Source: Desulfobacteraceae bacterium (GTDB taxonomy: Bacteria > Desulfobacterota > Desulfobacteria > Desulfobacterales > UBA5616). From it: a stretch of 21,644 bases of DNA. The position numbers were made by a program, and so were the translations under genes. Below, one piece after another: positions 1 to 7,302 of the stretch. Position 1 is the first letter of the stretch. Each line of letters opens with the position of its first letter. The stretch is from contig JAUXEW010000015.1 of assembly GCA_030620375.1 (NCBI GenBank), forward strand, positions 1 to 21,644, written 5' to 3'. Under the pieces are notes generated by a model. It was not told where the DNA came from. It saw only the letters and a list, made by a program, of their open reading frames with translations, and did not search any database.

Positions 1-60
1 ACGTTCGCTCATTAAATATAGGTTATCTTATTATAATTAAAACAAATATTGTTGATGCAA

Positions 61-96
61 TGAAGCTTTTCGCCGCAAGCGGGCGGGGTATTAAAG
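61..96. repeat. GC-rich hairpin upstream of the CoA-ligase gene, possible diverged repeat copy
   Basis: The stretch has a short hairpin (CCGC, AAG, then CGGG) flanked by TGAAGC on one side and TTAAAG on the other. In reverse complement its order of CCCCG, GCTTGC, GCG and GCTTCA resembles the 52-bp hairpin repeat seen at 2841, 9714 and 14695, but the match needs gaps. It may be a diverged relative or an unrelated leader hairpin. A TATAAT box lies at 32-37, without a convincing -35 partner. Confidence 0.3.
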
Positions 97-129
97 AAAC
101 ACAATAAAGAGAAAAGGAATGTTATTCGT

Positions 130-1602
130 ATGAGTTATGCTGAACTAGACAGAATGTTTTATCCTAAATCCATCGCCGTTGTCGGTGCAAAACGACCTGA
201 TCCGGAATCAGATTTTGCCGGTATGTTCGGTTCCATTCAAGAATATGGATATAAGGGCCACCTTTATCCCATTAACCCTAAAGTCAGTGAAATTAGAGGT
301 ATAAAAGCATACCCCAACCTCTCCGCCTTACCGGAACCCATCGATTTGATTATTGTATCGGTTCCCGCCCCCGCAGTACCGAATGTTTTAAGAGAATGTG
401 CGGAAACCGGAAATAAAAATGTTCATATCTTTACCGCCGGATTTAAGGAAACCGGAGAACCGGAAGCACTTAAACTGCAAAAAGAGATTGAAGAAATCGC
501 CAACAACAACCATCTTCGAGTGATAGGACCCAATTGCATGGGTATTTGTGTTCCCGAAATTCGGGTCGGAACCTGGACCGAACCCATAAAAACTGTCGGT
601 CCCGTCTCCTTTCTCAGCCAGAGCGGCGGACACGCCCAAGACTTTTCAAATTATGCCGCTAAGTTCGGAATCGGCTTTAGTAAAATCGTCAGTTTTGGAA
701 ATGCCTTAACATTGGACAGCACCGATTTCCTTGAATACCTTGCCGATGATCCCAAAACCAAAATTATTACCATGTATCTGGAAGGAATCAAAGACGGCCG
801 AAAATTACTAACTCTCGTAAAAGATATCAATAAAACCAAACCGGTGATCATTCTTAAGGGAGGATTGACAGCATCCGGCACCAAGGCGGTAGCCTCTCAT
901 ACCGGGTCTATGGCCGGAGAGGAACACTTTTGGAATGCCTTTTTTAAGCAAACCGGAGCGACTCGGGTTTATTCCCTTGAGGATATGGCCCATACCACCT
1001 TGACTTTACTCCGAATGGGAGAAACCAAGGGACGTGGCGTAGCCGTATTGGGAGTCGGCGGTGGCGTAGTGGTTGCGGTATCGGACGCCTGCAGTAAAGC
1101 GCGACTGGACTTGCCCACCTTCCCTCCCCGCATGCAAAAATTATTGCGGTCCTTCATCCCCTCAGCCGGCAACATGATCAAGAATCCCCTTGACGCATAT
1201 CCCATCTTTTTTGATATTGAAAAGAGTTTTCCCCAGACGTTAGATCTCATTTATAACGAGCCAAGCATCAATATGGTAATCATTTCACTTCATATGGATT
1301 GGATGGACCCCAAATTTGTACCCAAACTGGCATCAGCCTTGCCTGACGTCTGCCGGGACCATTTAAAAGACAAGCCGTTTGTGGTGTGCTGGCGATCAAC
1401 CAGACACAATTCAACATTCAAAAATACAGGTATTAAACTGGAAAAAGAGCTGCTGGAAGCCGGAATTCCCGTTTACCGAAGCTTTGAGCATGCGGCGACG
1501 TCTCTGTCACGATTGGCGGACTATCATTTTTTCCAGCATCAGCAAGAAGTCCTGATAGAAGGGTTTCATCTAAAGGCCGATGAGTTGAAACTGGCCTCAT
1601 GA
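130..1602 (+). CDS. CoA-binding / CoA-ligase alpha-type subunit of an ADP-forming acyl-CoA synthetase
   Basis: This 490-residue cytosolic protein has the N-terminal CoA-binding Rossmann fold (SIAVVGA near residue 14, IGPNCMG in the first domain) followed by succinyl-CoA-ligase-like domains. The motif SHTGS places a histidine at residue 257, the position of the phosphohistidine in archaeal ADP-forming acetyl-CoA synthetase alpha subunits. Such enzymes interconvert acyl-CoA, ADP and phosphate with acid, ATP and CoA. There is no C-terminal ATP-grasp domain, so an ATP-grasp beta subunit encoded elsewhere would be needed. The ATG at 130 follows an AAAGGA ribosome site (113-118). The gene converges on two acyl-CoA dehydrogenase genes, which suggests carboxylic acid or acyl-CoA metabolism, but the substrate cannot be read from the sequence. 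The family is secure; the precise reaction is not. Confidence 0.85.
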   Translation: MSYAELDRMFYPKSIAVVGAKRPDPESDFAGMFGSIQEYGYKGHLYPINPKVSEIRGIKAYPNLSALPEPIDLIIVSVPAPAVPNVLRECAETGNKNVHIFTAGFKETGEPEALKLQKEIEEIANNNHLRVIGPNCMGICVPEIRVGTWTEPIKTVGPVSFLSQSGGHAQDFSNYAAKFGIGFSKIVSFGNALTLDSTDFLEYLADDPKTKIITMYLEGIKDGRKLLTLVKDINKTKPVIILKGGLTASGTKAVASHTGSMAGEEHFWNAFFKQTGATRVYSLEDMAHTTLTLLRMGETKGRGVAVLGVGGGVVVAVSDACSKARLDLPTFPPRMQKLLRSFIPSAGNMIKNPLDAYPIFFDIEKSFPQTLDLIYNEPSINMVIISLHMDWMDPKFVPKLASALPDVCRDHLKDKPFVVCWRSTRHNSTFKNTGIKLEKELLEAGIPVYRSFEHAATSLSRLADYHFFQHQQEVLIEGFHLKADELKLAS

Positions 1603-1627
1603 AATTAGGCCCTCAAGCTCATGAAGC

Positions 1628-1660
1628 AAACCACCACCCGCCTGGCGGATGGTTTTGATT
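1628..1660 (+). terminator. Imperfect hairpin terminator between convergent genes
   Basis: AAACCA (1628-1633) pairs with TGGTTT (1650-1655), and CCGCC (1638-1642) faces GGCGG (1644-1648) with an internal loop. The run TTTTGATTTT follows. It lies 25 bases after the CoA-ligase stop and 22 bases before the stop of the opposing dehydrogenase gene, so it probably ends the plus-strand transcript. The interrupted T-run and internal loop lower confidence. Confidence 0.5.
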
Positions 1661-1681
1661 TTCCCTTTATGTGCCGGTTAA

Positions 1682-2800
1682 TCACATACCCAACGCCTGG
1701 GCTAATTTTTCATAATGATAATCCGTATCTCCCAGAACATACTCGGCCGCCTTTGCCCGTCGATAGAAAAGAGCGATGTTAAATTCCCGGGTTGTCCCGA
1801 CGCCGCCATGGATTTGAACGCCCCGCTCTGATATATACTTGTATTGTTCATTCACCTGCGCCTTTAGCGCCGATACTTCCTTTGTCACATCCATACCCTC
1901 ATCCGCCATCCAGGCAACTTTATACAGATAATTAATGCTGGTGTCATAGCCAAGCTGCATGTTGGCCATATAATGTTGGATGGCCTGAAAACCACCGATG
2001 GGCTTACCGTATTGGACACGCTCCTTGGCATAGCTAGCGGTCATGTCAATGGATACCTTGCAGCTGCCCATCATCTCCGCACATTTTGCAATAATGGCTT
2101 TGGGAAACATGCGTTCCAATATTTCCCAGCCCCGTCCGGGATTACCGACAACATCATCTTTTGAAACCTTCACGTCTTTGAATATAACCTCACAGGTATT
2201 GTCCATGCCGATGGCAGGCATTTTGGTGCAGGTAATGCCCGGATCTTTTGCATCTACCAAAAACAGGGTAATACCGGCATCTTTAACATCTGCCGCCACA
2301 ATCAGTTTGTCTGCGATATTGGCATCCGTGACAAACATTTTGGTTCCGTTTAATACATATTGATCCCCGGAAAGTTCTGCCGGCATTCTGATGCCTGTGG
2401 GCTGATAACTCGCCTCTTCTTCATATTGGGCCAATGCCATGATCAATTTACCGTTTGCAATTTTCGGCAACAGAGCATTTTTCTGATCTTCCGTTCCACC
2501 CTCTGTAAGAATCAGCCCGCAAAGAATAACGGTTGAAAAAAATGGGCTTGGATACGCGGCCTTTCCCATTTCTTCCATGATGATCATCACATCCATAAAC
2601 GGATCACTATATCCACCGTACGCTTCCGGAAAATAGACCTCCATCCACCCCAGTTCCGCCATTTTTTTCCACAGCTTGGGCAAGTATCCCTCGTCACTTT
2701 CCTCAATCTCTTTTACCGTTTCAAATGGGCATTCTTTTGCCAAAAACTCTGCAACCGACTTGCGAAGCATCTCTTGTTCCGATGTAAAATCCAGATTCAT
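1682..2800 (-). CDS. Acyl-CoA dehydrogenase family protein, probably the non-catalytic partner subunit
   Basis: This 372-residue flavoprotein family member begins MNLDFTSEQEMLRKSV and ends in the family's C-terminal helical domain (QIHGGVGTTREFN, then LFYRRAKAAEYVLGD). The ATG at 2800 is chosen over an in-frame codon nine codons upstream because AAGGAGGAGATA sits immediately before it. Acyl-CoA dehydrogenases oxidise acyl-CoA to 2-enoyl-CoA with FAD and pass electrons to ETF. The segment that normally reads Y-E-G-T, with the catalytic glutamate, reads V-L-G-D here, so leucine 356 occupies the base position; the alternative helix-G position also appears to lack glutamate. It is the second gene after another dehydrogenase gene (2916-4115). 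Paired subunits with one lacking the base are known in the actinobacterial steroid side-chain (ChsE-type) dehydrogenases. Partner status here is inferred. Confidence 0.88.
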   Translation of the reverse strand: MNLDFTSEQEMLRKSVAEFLAKECPFETVKEIEESDEGYLPKLWKKMAELGWMEVYFPEAYGGYSDPFMDVMIIMEEMGKAAYPSPFFSTVILCGLILTEGGTEDQKNALLPKIANGKLIMALAQYEEEASYQPTGIRMPAELSGDQYVLNGTKMFVTDANIADKLIVAADVKDAGITLFLVDAKDPGITCTKMPAIGMDNTCEVIFKDVKVSKDDVVGNPGRGWEILERMFPKAIIAKCAEMMGSCKVSIDMTASYAKERVQYGKPIGGFQAIQHYMANMQLGYDTSINYLYKVAWMADEGMDVTKEVSALKAQVNEQYKYISERGVQIHGGVGTTREFNIALFYRRAKAAEYVLGDTDYHYEKLAQALGM

Positions 2801-2840
2801 TATCTCCTCCTTAACAGACAACCTCAACTAAGGTTCACAT

Positions 2841-2914
2841 TATTGAAGCCTCCCCGCAGCAAGCTACGAGGAATACGCTCGCATTCCTTGTTCAGCAAAG
2901 CAAATACGTTAACG
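2841..2914 (-). repeat. Hairpin repeat copy 1, between the two acyl-CoA dehydrogenase genes
   Basis: The core at 2841-2892 reads, on the minus strand, AACAAGGAATGCGAGCG, then a hairpin (ATTCCTCGTAGC, TT, GCTGCGGGGA) and GGCTTCAAT. It matches copies at 9714-9764 and 14695-14745 with few differences. Similarity to copy 3 continues weakly for about 20 bp, to 2914. The copy fills most of the 115 bases between the two dehydrogenase genes, so it would be transcribed inside their operon. Confidence 0.8.
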
Positions 2915-2915
2915 A

Positions 2916-4115
2916 TTACTTGAATCTCGGCAAGTTAAGACCCACCCAAGCAATAAGGTTTCGCTGAATTTCATTACTCCCCGCATAAATATTGGCAGCT
3001 GGTGCAAACTGATAACCGTCGATCATCTCTCCGTCTAACGGAGCCCATTTTGATGGCGCCAGCTGTCCATAAAGTCCCATTATTTCCGTAGCATAGTTTG
3101 CCACACGCTGGGCCAATTCGGTCCCAAATACTTTTGACTCCGATGCCGCCGATGCGGCAAATATCAAGCCCCCTTTTTCTTGCTCATAATTAATGCGGTA
3201 TGCCAGGGCTTGCCCGACTTCAGTACCGATATAAAGTTTTGCCAGCTTTTGCCTTACAACGGGATTTTCCGAAAGGAGTTTGCCGTCCCGCCTGGTAGAT
3301 TTAACGTAATCAATAATATCAAAAACACTCTTTTTTGCCGAAAGAAATCCACCACCACCGGACCGCTCAAAATTCATGGTTTGGCGGGTTAATGCCCACC
3401 CTTCATTCTCTTTCCCGATAAGGTCTTTCGCCGGAATTCTAACATCTTTAAAATAAACTTCATTATAGACGTGTTTATTATCCATAAAAAGAAGCGGTCG
3501 AATTTCGATACCAGGATAATCCATTACGACGTTGAATACGGAAAGCCCGCGGCTCCGCGTTGAGTCAGGATCTGTCCGTGCCAGCAGAAACATATGATCC
3601 GCCTTATGAGCGCCGCTGGTCCAGGTTTTATGCCCATTAACCACGTAATAATCGCCGTCCCTGATTGCCGTTGTGCTCAGGGAAGCCAGATCTGAGCCGG
3701 CATCCGGCTCACTCCATCCCTGGCAATAGAATACCTCACCTCTTGCAATTGGTGGGAGCAGACGATTTTTTTGTTCTTCGTTTGCGCCAACCATCAGTGT
3801 GGGGGCAAACATACCGACACCAAAACCGTCAATTCCGGGCGCACCATAATATCCGCGGACCTCATTAAATATGAACTGCTCAATGAGCGGCACAGCCTGC
3901 CCGCCGTACTCTTTTGGCCAAGCTCTTGAAATCCAGCCTTTTTCACCCAGCTTTTTGGCCATGTACTTATGAAACTCAAAACCTTCATCAGTGGCATAGA
4001 TTGACTCAAGTCCGCCTTTTCCCCATTTCGGAGGCGCGTTTTTCATTTCTTCCTTAAAAAATACGTCAAACTCTTCGCGCAATTCCTCCTGTTCTTTTGT
4101 AAAACTAAAATCCAT
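2916..4115 (-). CDS. Acyl-CoA dehydrogenase, probable catalytic subunit
   Basis: This 399-residue protein has the full acyl-CoA dehydrogenase layout: an N-terminal helical domain (MDFSFTKEQEELREEFD), a middle beta domain with the family signature CQGWSEPDAGSDLASL, and a C-terminal helical domain ending in YAGSNEIQRNLIAW. The usual Y-E-G glutamate is replaced by alanine 378. A glutamate at 250 (MNFERSGGG) aligns with the alternative base used by isovaleryl-CoA dehydrogenase and by the ChsE4-type subunit. It is therefore probably catalytic with a relocated base, oxidising an acyl-CoA to the enoyl-CoA and reducing ETF. AAGGAGG lies 6 bases before the ATG. It is the first gene of a minus-strand pair with the 372-residue homologue, from which a hairpin repeat separates it. 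The substrate is unknown; a branched, cyclic or side-chain acyl-CoA fits the paired-subunit pattern. Confidence 0.9.
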   Translation of the reverse strand: MDFSFTKEQEELREEFDVFFKEEMKNAPPKWGKGGLESIYATDEGFEFHKYMAKKLGEKGWISRAWPKEYGGQAVPLIEQFIFNEVRGYYGAPGIDGFGVGMFAPTLMVGANEEQKNRLLPPIARGEVFYCQGWSEPDAGSDLASLSTTAIRDGDYYVVNGHKTWTSGAHKADHMFLLARTDPDSTRSRGLSVFNVVMDYPGIEIRPLLFMDNKHVYNEVYFKDVRIPAKDLIGKENEGWALTRQTMNFERSGGGGFLSAKKSVFDIIDYVKSTRRDGKLLSENPVVRQKLAKLYIGTEVGQALAYRINYEQEKGGLIFAASAASESKVFGTELAQRVANYATEIMGLYGQLAPSKWAPLDGEMIDGYQFAPAANIYAGSNEIQRNLIAWVGLNLPRFK

Positions 4116-4177
4116 AAAAGCCTCCTTACGCTACCTTGTTTGATTAATGCCAGACAGGTTTTAATACGCTAACCGCT

Positions 4178-4325
4178 TAACTAGTGCCCATCCAGAAATG
4201 GTCTTTTTGCCCAATCTCATCGTTATGCGAAAAAAATAATCCTCGGAATATCAAACATATGCCTCCGGTTATTTTTTTCGCATGCCTTGATCTTGAACAG
4301 AAATCTTCATTTCTGGATGGACACT
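4178..4325. mobile_element. MITE-like nested palindrome of about 143 bp
   Basis: The outer arms AGTGCCCATCCAGAAATG (4183-4200) and CATTTCTGGATGGACACT (4308-4325) are complementary at 17 of 18 positions. Inside them ATGCGAAAAAAATAA (4225-4239) is perfectly complementary to TTATTTTTTTCGCAT (4269-4283), with weaker pairing further in. The left end, TAACTAGTGCCCATCC, recurs in inverted orientation at 14782-14805. A small open frame crosses the element but looks non-coding. The structure fits a miniature inverted-repeat element with no transposase of its own. No clear target duplication was found. The rest of the gap (4116-4526) holds the upstream region of the dehydrogenase operon, the repeat tail at 4384 and an operator-like hairpin at 4467. 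Confidence 0.7.
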
Positions 4326-4383
4326 TGCTATGGATATCATCCATTATATTTTTTTTGGTTATGCTGTCAATGATCTATTTAAC

Positions 4384-4410
4384 ACCCGAACGAAAACCAG
4401 ATCATTTATT
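4384..4410. repeat. Dispersed repeat tail, copy A
   Basis: The stretch containing CCGAACGAAAACCAGATCAT matches 21448-21474 at 23 of 27 positions. In both places a GGATGGACA box lies upstream (4314 and 21430), with about 50 extra bases between box and tail in this copy. It is probably a flank of the same repeat family as the palindrome at 4178-4325. Confidence 0.6.
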
Positions 4411-4466
4411 GGAAAATCGGTCTCTCGTTTCCGAAAAATAATTACGCTTGCACATGCCAAATCAAT

Positions 4467-4505
4467 CTAGTATCAGATGCAAACAAATACCACCACTGAT
4501 ACTAG
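4467..4505 (+). promoter_or_regulatory. 10-bp inverted repeat overlapping the DUF1015 leader
   Basis: CTAGTATCAG (4467-4476) and CTGATACTAG (4496-4505) are perfect inverted repeats separated by 19 bases. The right arm overlaps the start of AGGAATAGG, the only ribosome-site-like stretch before the ATG at 4527. It could be a dimeric repressor site, or an RNA hairpin that limits translation of the DUF1015 gene. No terminator T-run follows. Confidence 0.45.
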
Positions 4506-4526
4506 GAATAGGTAAAAAATAAAAAT

Positions 4527-5879
4527 ATGGCTAATATTACCCCATTTAAAGGCATCCGTTACAATCCCGAAAAAATCAAAAACCTCGCAGATGTATATAC
4601 ACCCCCGTATGATGTGATTTCAAAAACCGAGCAGCAATATTTCTATGACCGGCACCCGAATAATATTATCCGTTTGATCTTGGGGATAACCACGGCAAAC
4701 GACACGGACACCGACAATCCACATACCCGTGCGTCGAATTATTTTAACGCGTGGCTTTCAGACAATATTCTTTTGCAGGGCCCTTCGCCGGCCATTTATT
4801 TAACATCCGTCCAATTTTCGACAAACAACCATGATTCTGTGACACGCTATGGTATGATTGTCCTGGCCGGTTTAGAACCGTTTGAAAAAGGGATCATTCT
4901 GCCCCATGAAAAAACTTTTTCCAAGGTAAAGTCTGAAAGACTCAACTTGATGAAAGCCTGCCATGCCAACTTCAGCCCGATTTTTTCCCTTTATTCGGAT
5001 CAGAAAAACACCATCTTAAAGCGACTAAAAGAACAGGCCGCCAAACAATTACCGGATATGGATTTTATCGATTATAAAGGCTTACGCCACGGACTTTGGC
5101 GGATCACCGAGGAACCGGTCCTCCGGTTTGTTGGTGACGCAATGGCGGATAAAACCTTGTTTATTGCCGACGGCCATCATCGGTATGAAACCGCATTGAA
5201 TTACAGGTCCTGGTTATCAAAGGGTGACCCTGACTTTTCAGCCCGGCATCCGGCAAATTTTGTCATGATGTATCTGAGCTGCATGGATGAACCGGGATTG
5301 ACCATCCTCCCCGCGCATCGGATGTTGAAGGGGTTCGATAATTCGACGCTGGATTCATTCGTCCGGAAAGCTGAAAAATATTTTGATATAACCACTCTCA
5401 CCTTCAATGAAAACGACAAAAAAGAGATCCGGAATAAATTCCTCCGTTCTCTTGAGGCCAACAGCTCAGAAAAAACCATCGGCATTTGCATTAAACATCA
5501 TTCCGAATTTTACCTGCTGAAGACAAAGCCGAAAGTTATGGAACAGCTCTTTTCCAATGAGCTTTCCGAATCTTTAATCAACTTAGATGTTACGGTTTTA
5601 ACCCGCCTCGTTTTTATGGAAATCCTCGGGCTTGATCAGGAAATGCTGGATAATGAAAAAATGATCAGTTATACCAGCAAGGCGGAAGAGGCCATTGATG
5701 CAGTTGCTTCAAATAGTTGTGATATCGCCTTCATTTTAAACCCAACAAAAATCGAACAGGTAAAGCGCGTAGCCGAAGAAGGGTTGATTATGCCGCGAAA
5801 AGCAACCTATTTTTATCCAAAAGTCATCGTCGGGCAGGTGATGCACAAATTGTTTTGTAAACCAGGTCCAATCGGTTAA
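4527..5879 (+). CDS. DUF1015 family protein
   Basis: This 450-residue protein matches DUF1015 over its full length. The N-terminus has the typical ITPFKGIRYNPEK and PPYDVIS motifs, and the hallmark IADGHHRYETALNYR lies near residues 213-227, including an Asp-Gly-His-His-Arg cluster (215-219) that may form a catalytic or ligand site. No signal peptide or membrane segment is visible, so it is probably cytosolic. The family is widespread in bacteria and archaea; I know of no firmly established function. The ribosome site is weak and about 15 bases from the ATG. The stop codon overlaps the stop of the opposing methyltransferase gene within a shared TTAA. An inverted repeat immediately upstream suggests individual regulation. 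Confidence 0.88.
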   Translation: MANITPFKGIRYNPEKIKNLADVYTPPYDVISKTEQQYFYDRHPNNIIRLILGITTANDTDTDNPHTRASNYFNAWLSDNILLQGPSPAIYLTSVQFSTNNHDSVTRYGMIVLAGLEPFEKGIILPHEKTFSKVKSERLNLMKACHANFSPIFSLYSDQKNTILKRLKEQAAKQLPDMDFIDYKGLRHGLWRITEEPVLRFVGDAMADKTLFIADGHHRYETALNYRSWLSKGDPDFSARHPANFVMMYLSCMDEPGLTILPAHRMLKGFDNSTLDSFVRKAEKYFDITTLTFNENDKKEIRNKFLRSLEANSSEKTIGICIKHHSEFYLLKTKPKVMEQLFSNELSESLINLDVTVLTRLVFMEILGLDQEMLDNEKMISYTSKAEEAIDAVASNSCDIAFILNPTKIEQVKRVAEEGLIMPRKATYFYPKVIVGQVMHKLFCKPGPIG

Positions 5880-6601
5880 TCTGGATTATACATCTTTTCA
5901 ACCTCATCGGTATAGGAACCGTCATTTTTATAAATACAAAGCGGCGGTTCAATCTTAACATCAGACCCGGCGCCCTTGACCCCTTCGACCAGCATTAATT
6001 TTGCCGGGGAATCTCTATGCGGATGGACCATCCGAACCCATTTAGGCTCAATACCGGAAGATCGCATCCGGTAGATAAGGTCCGTCATTCGTTCGGCCGG
6101 ATAAATCATGACCAGCCTCCCGGAAACCTTTAGTAATCGCCGGGCGGCGTTAACGATATCGTCCAAGGTTGCTTTGATTTCATGCCTGGCTATGGCCCGT
6201 TGTTGATTCGGATTTTTCCTTCCGGAATCCAGCCGCCAATAAGGGGGATTGCTGACCATCAGATCGGCCGGTTCTTTTATCGAGTCAACCGTTAAGGCTC
6301 TCACGTCTTTTAAAATAATTTCAATCCGGCCCTCCATATGATTTTTTGAAATATTGAATAAGGCCAATCGGGCGAGTTCTTCCTGGACTTCAACACCATA
6401 AATCGTAACGTCCGGATTTCGAAATGCAAGAACGAGCGGGATGATGCCGCAACCGGTCCCTATATCGACAATACGGTCACCGCACCGAGGTTCAATATGG
6501 GCGGCCAACAAAATCGCATCAATAGAAAATCGATATCCAAATCGTCCCTGTCTGATTGTAATCTCGCCGTTAAAAAGGGGATCGGTTGTAAATTCATCCA
6601 T
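5876..6601 (-). CDS. TrmN6-type tRNA1(Val) adenine-37 N6-methyltransferase
   Basis: This 241-residue class I S-adenosylmethionine-dependent methyltransferase has motif I DIGTGCG at residues 46-52 and the N6-adenine catalytic motif NPPY at 118-121. The N-terminal FRYGYRFSID-like region (GRFGYRFSIDAILLA) is typical of the YfiC/TrmN6 family, which methylates A37 of tRNA1(Val) in E. coli (245 residues). The ATG at 6601 is preferred because it gives that length and lies one base after the DUF721 stop codon, implying translational coupling; an in-frame TTG 12 codons upstream is the alternative. Related N6-methyltransferases act on other nucleic acids or on protein glutamine, so exact substrate specificity is inferred. 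Its stop overlaps the convergent DUF1015 stop by 4 bases. Confidence 0.85.
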   Translation of the reverse strand: MDEFTTDPLFNGEITIRQGRFGYRFSIDAILLAAHIEPRCGDRIVDIGTGCGIIPLVLAFRNPDVTIYGVEVQEELARLALFNISKNHMEGRIEIILKDVRALTVDSIKEPADLMVSNPPYWRLDSGRKNPNQQRAIARHEIKATLDDIVNAARRLLKVSGRLVMIYPAERMTDLIYRMRSSGIEPKWVRMVHPHRDSPAKLMLVEGVKGAGSDVKIEPPLCIYKNDGSYTDEVEKMYNPD

Positions 6602-6602
6602 A

Positions 6603-6917
6603 TTATAAAGGTCCGATCTTAAATTTAATCTCTTCAACCAAGTCCGCCCCGAGTTTTTCGTTGACCTTCCCGATAATATCCTTTTTTAGAAATTGTAATT
6701 CCTGCGTCCATACGGAACTGGTAACATGCACTAATAAAATCTTCCCTTTAAACGCCGCCGGGCGCGTATTTTCCGCAATCACCGGTCCCACCGCCATCTC
6801 CCAGATATTCCAGACTTGTATAAGACCATAATCAGCGGATTTCTGAAAGTCGGCCAACACTTTCTTCAATACCGTTCCGATATCTTCAAATCCTTTGATT
6901 TTTTTTTTCTTTTCCAT
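6603..6917 (-). CDS. DUF721 / DciA-like protein
   Basis: This small basic protein of 104 residues fits DUF721. Its features are an N-terminal lysine-rich segment, a helix with the pattern VWNIWEMAVGPVIAENTRP, and the closing strand region LLVHVTSSVWTQELQFLKK. DUF721 members with this core include DciA, the replicative helicase loader or operator of bacteria that lack DnaC and DnaI; other DUF721 proteins are uncharacterised, so the replication role is inferred. It is the first gene of a tight pair with the TrmN6-like methyltransferase (one base apart). No Shine-Dalgarno is obvious before the ATG at 6917. The 20 bases upstream form one arm of a long palindrome (6921-7031), so the leader could fold over the initiation region. 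Confidence 0.8.
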   Translation of the reverse strand: MEKKKKIKGFEDIGTVLKKVLADFQKSADYGLIQVWNIWEMAVGPVIAENTRPAAFKGKILLVHVTSSVWTQELQFLKKDIIGKVNEKLGADLVEEIKFKIGPL

Positions 6918-6920
6918 AAC

Positions 6921-7031
6921 AAATATACGCCAGTTTTGCGCCCTGAAATTGCGGTAACGCGCTTGCTTTACGGTCCGCCCCTTAAGGGTTTGCCATTATC
7001 TTAGGGTGCGAAACTTGAGAAGCGTATATTT
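6921..7031. repeat. 111-bp palindromic element next to the DUF721 start codon
   Basis: AAATATACGC (6921-6930) and GCGTATATTT (7022-7031) are perfect inverted repeats. Inside them TTTTGCGCCCT (6934-6944) faces AGGGTGCGAAA (7003-7013), pairing fully if two G-U wobbles are allowed. A smaller palindrome, CCCTTAAGGG, lies at 6979-6988. The element occupies the divergent gap between DUF721 and hflK, starting 3 bases from the DUF721 start codon. It could be a MITE remnant or a leader hairpin. Confidence 0.6.
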
Positions 7032-7108
7032 AAACATAAATCGACGGGTCAATCAAAGACTTTCCATCCGCCTGCCTTAGACTTTGCCGAACAACAGTCG
7101 TTTTATGC

Positions 7109-7137
7109 TTGACTTGAAGAAGCGGGTAAATTATATG
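7109..7137 (+). promoter_or_regulatory. Sigma-70-type promoter for hflK-hflC
   Basis: TTGACT (7109-7114) and TATATG (7132-7137) are separated by 17 bases. This is the best vegetative promoter in the 385-base gap between the divergent genes. It leaves a 5' leader of about 160 bases before hflK, in which I see no clear riboswitch or terminator. Confidence 0.55.
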
Positions 7138-7302
7138 TATATTTATATGTAACCCATAAGCAATGTACTGAAAAATAAATCTGTCATTATAATATTCTTC
7201 ATCATGTCATTCTTCACTCCTCGACTTTCCGTATCAATCGTGACAAGTGATGATGAAACACAGCTAACGGTTAACCGATAGAGAATTTTATAGGAAAAAA
7301 CA

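Noticed and set aside
4184..4441. Open frame of 85 codons with a hydrophobic C-terminal half
   Set aside because: It begins inside the palindromic element and crosses its arms; no ribosome site, and its composition follows the repeat. Treated as non-coding.
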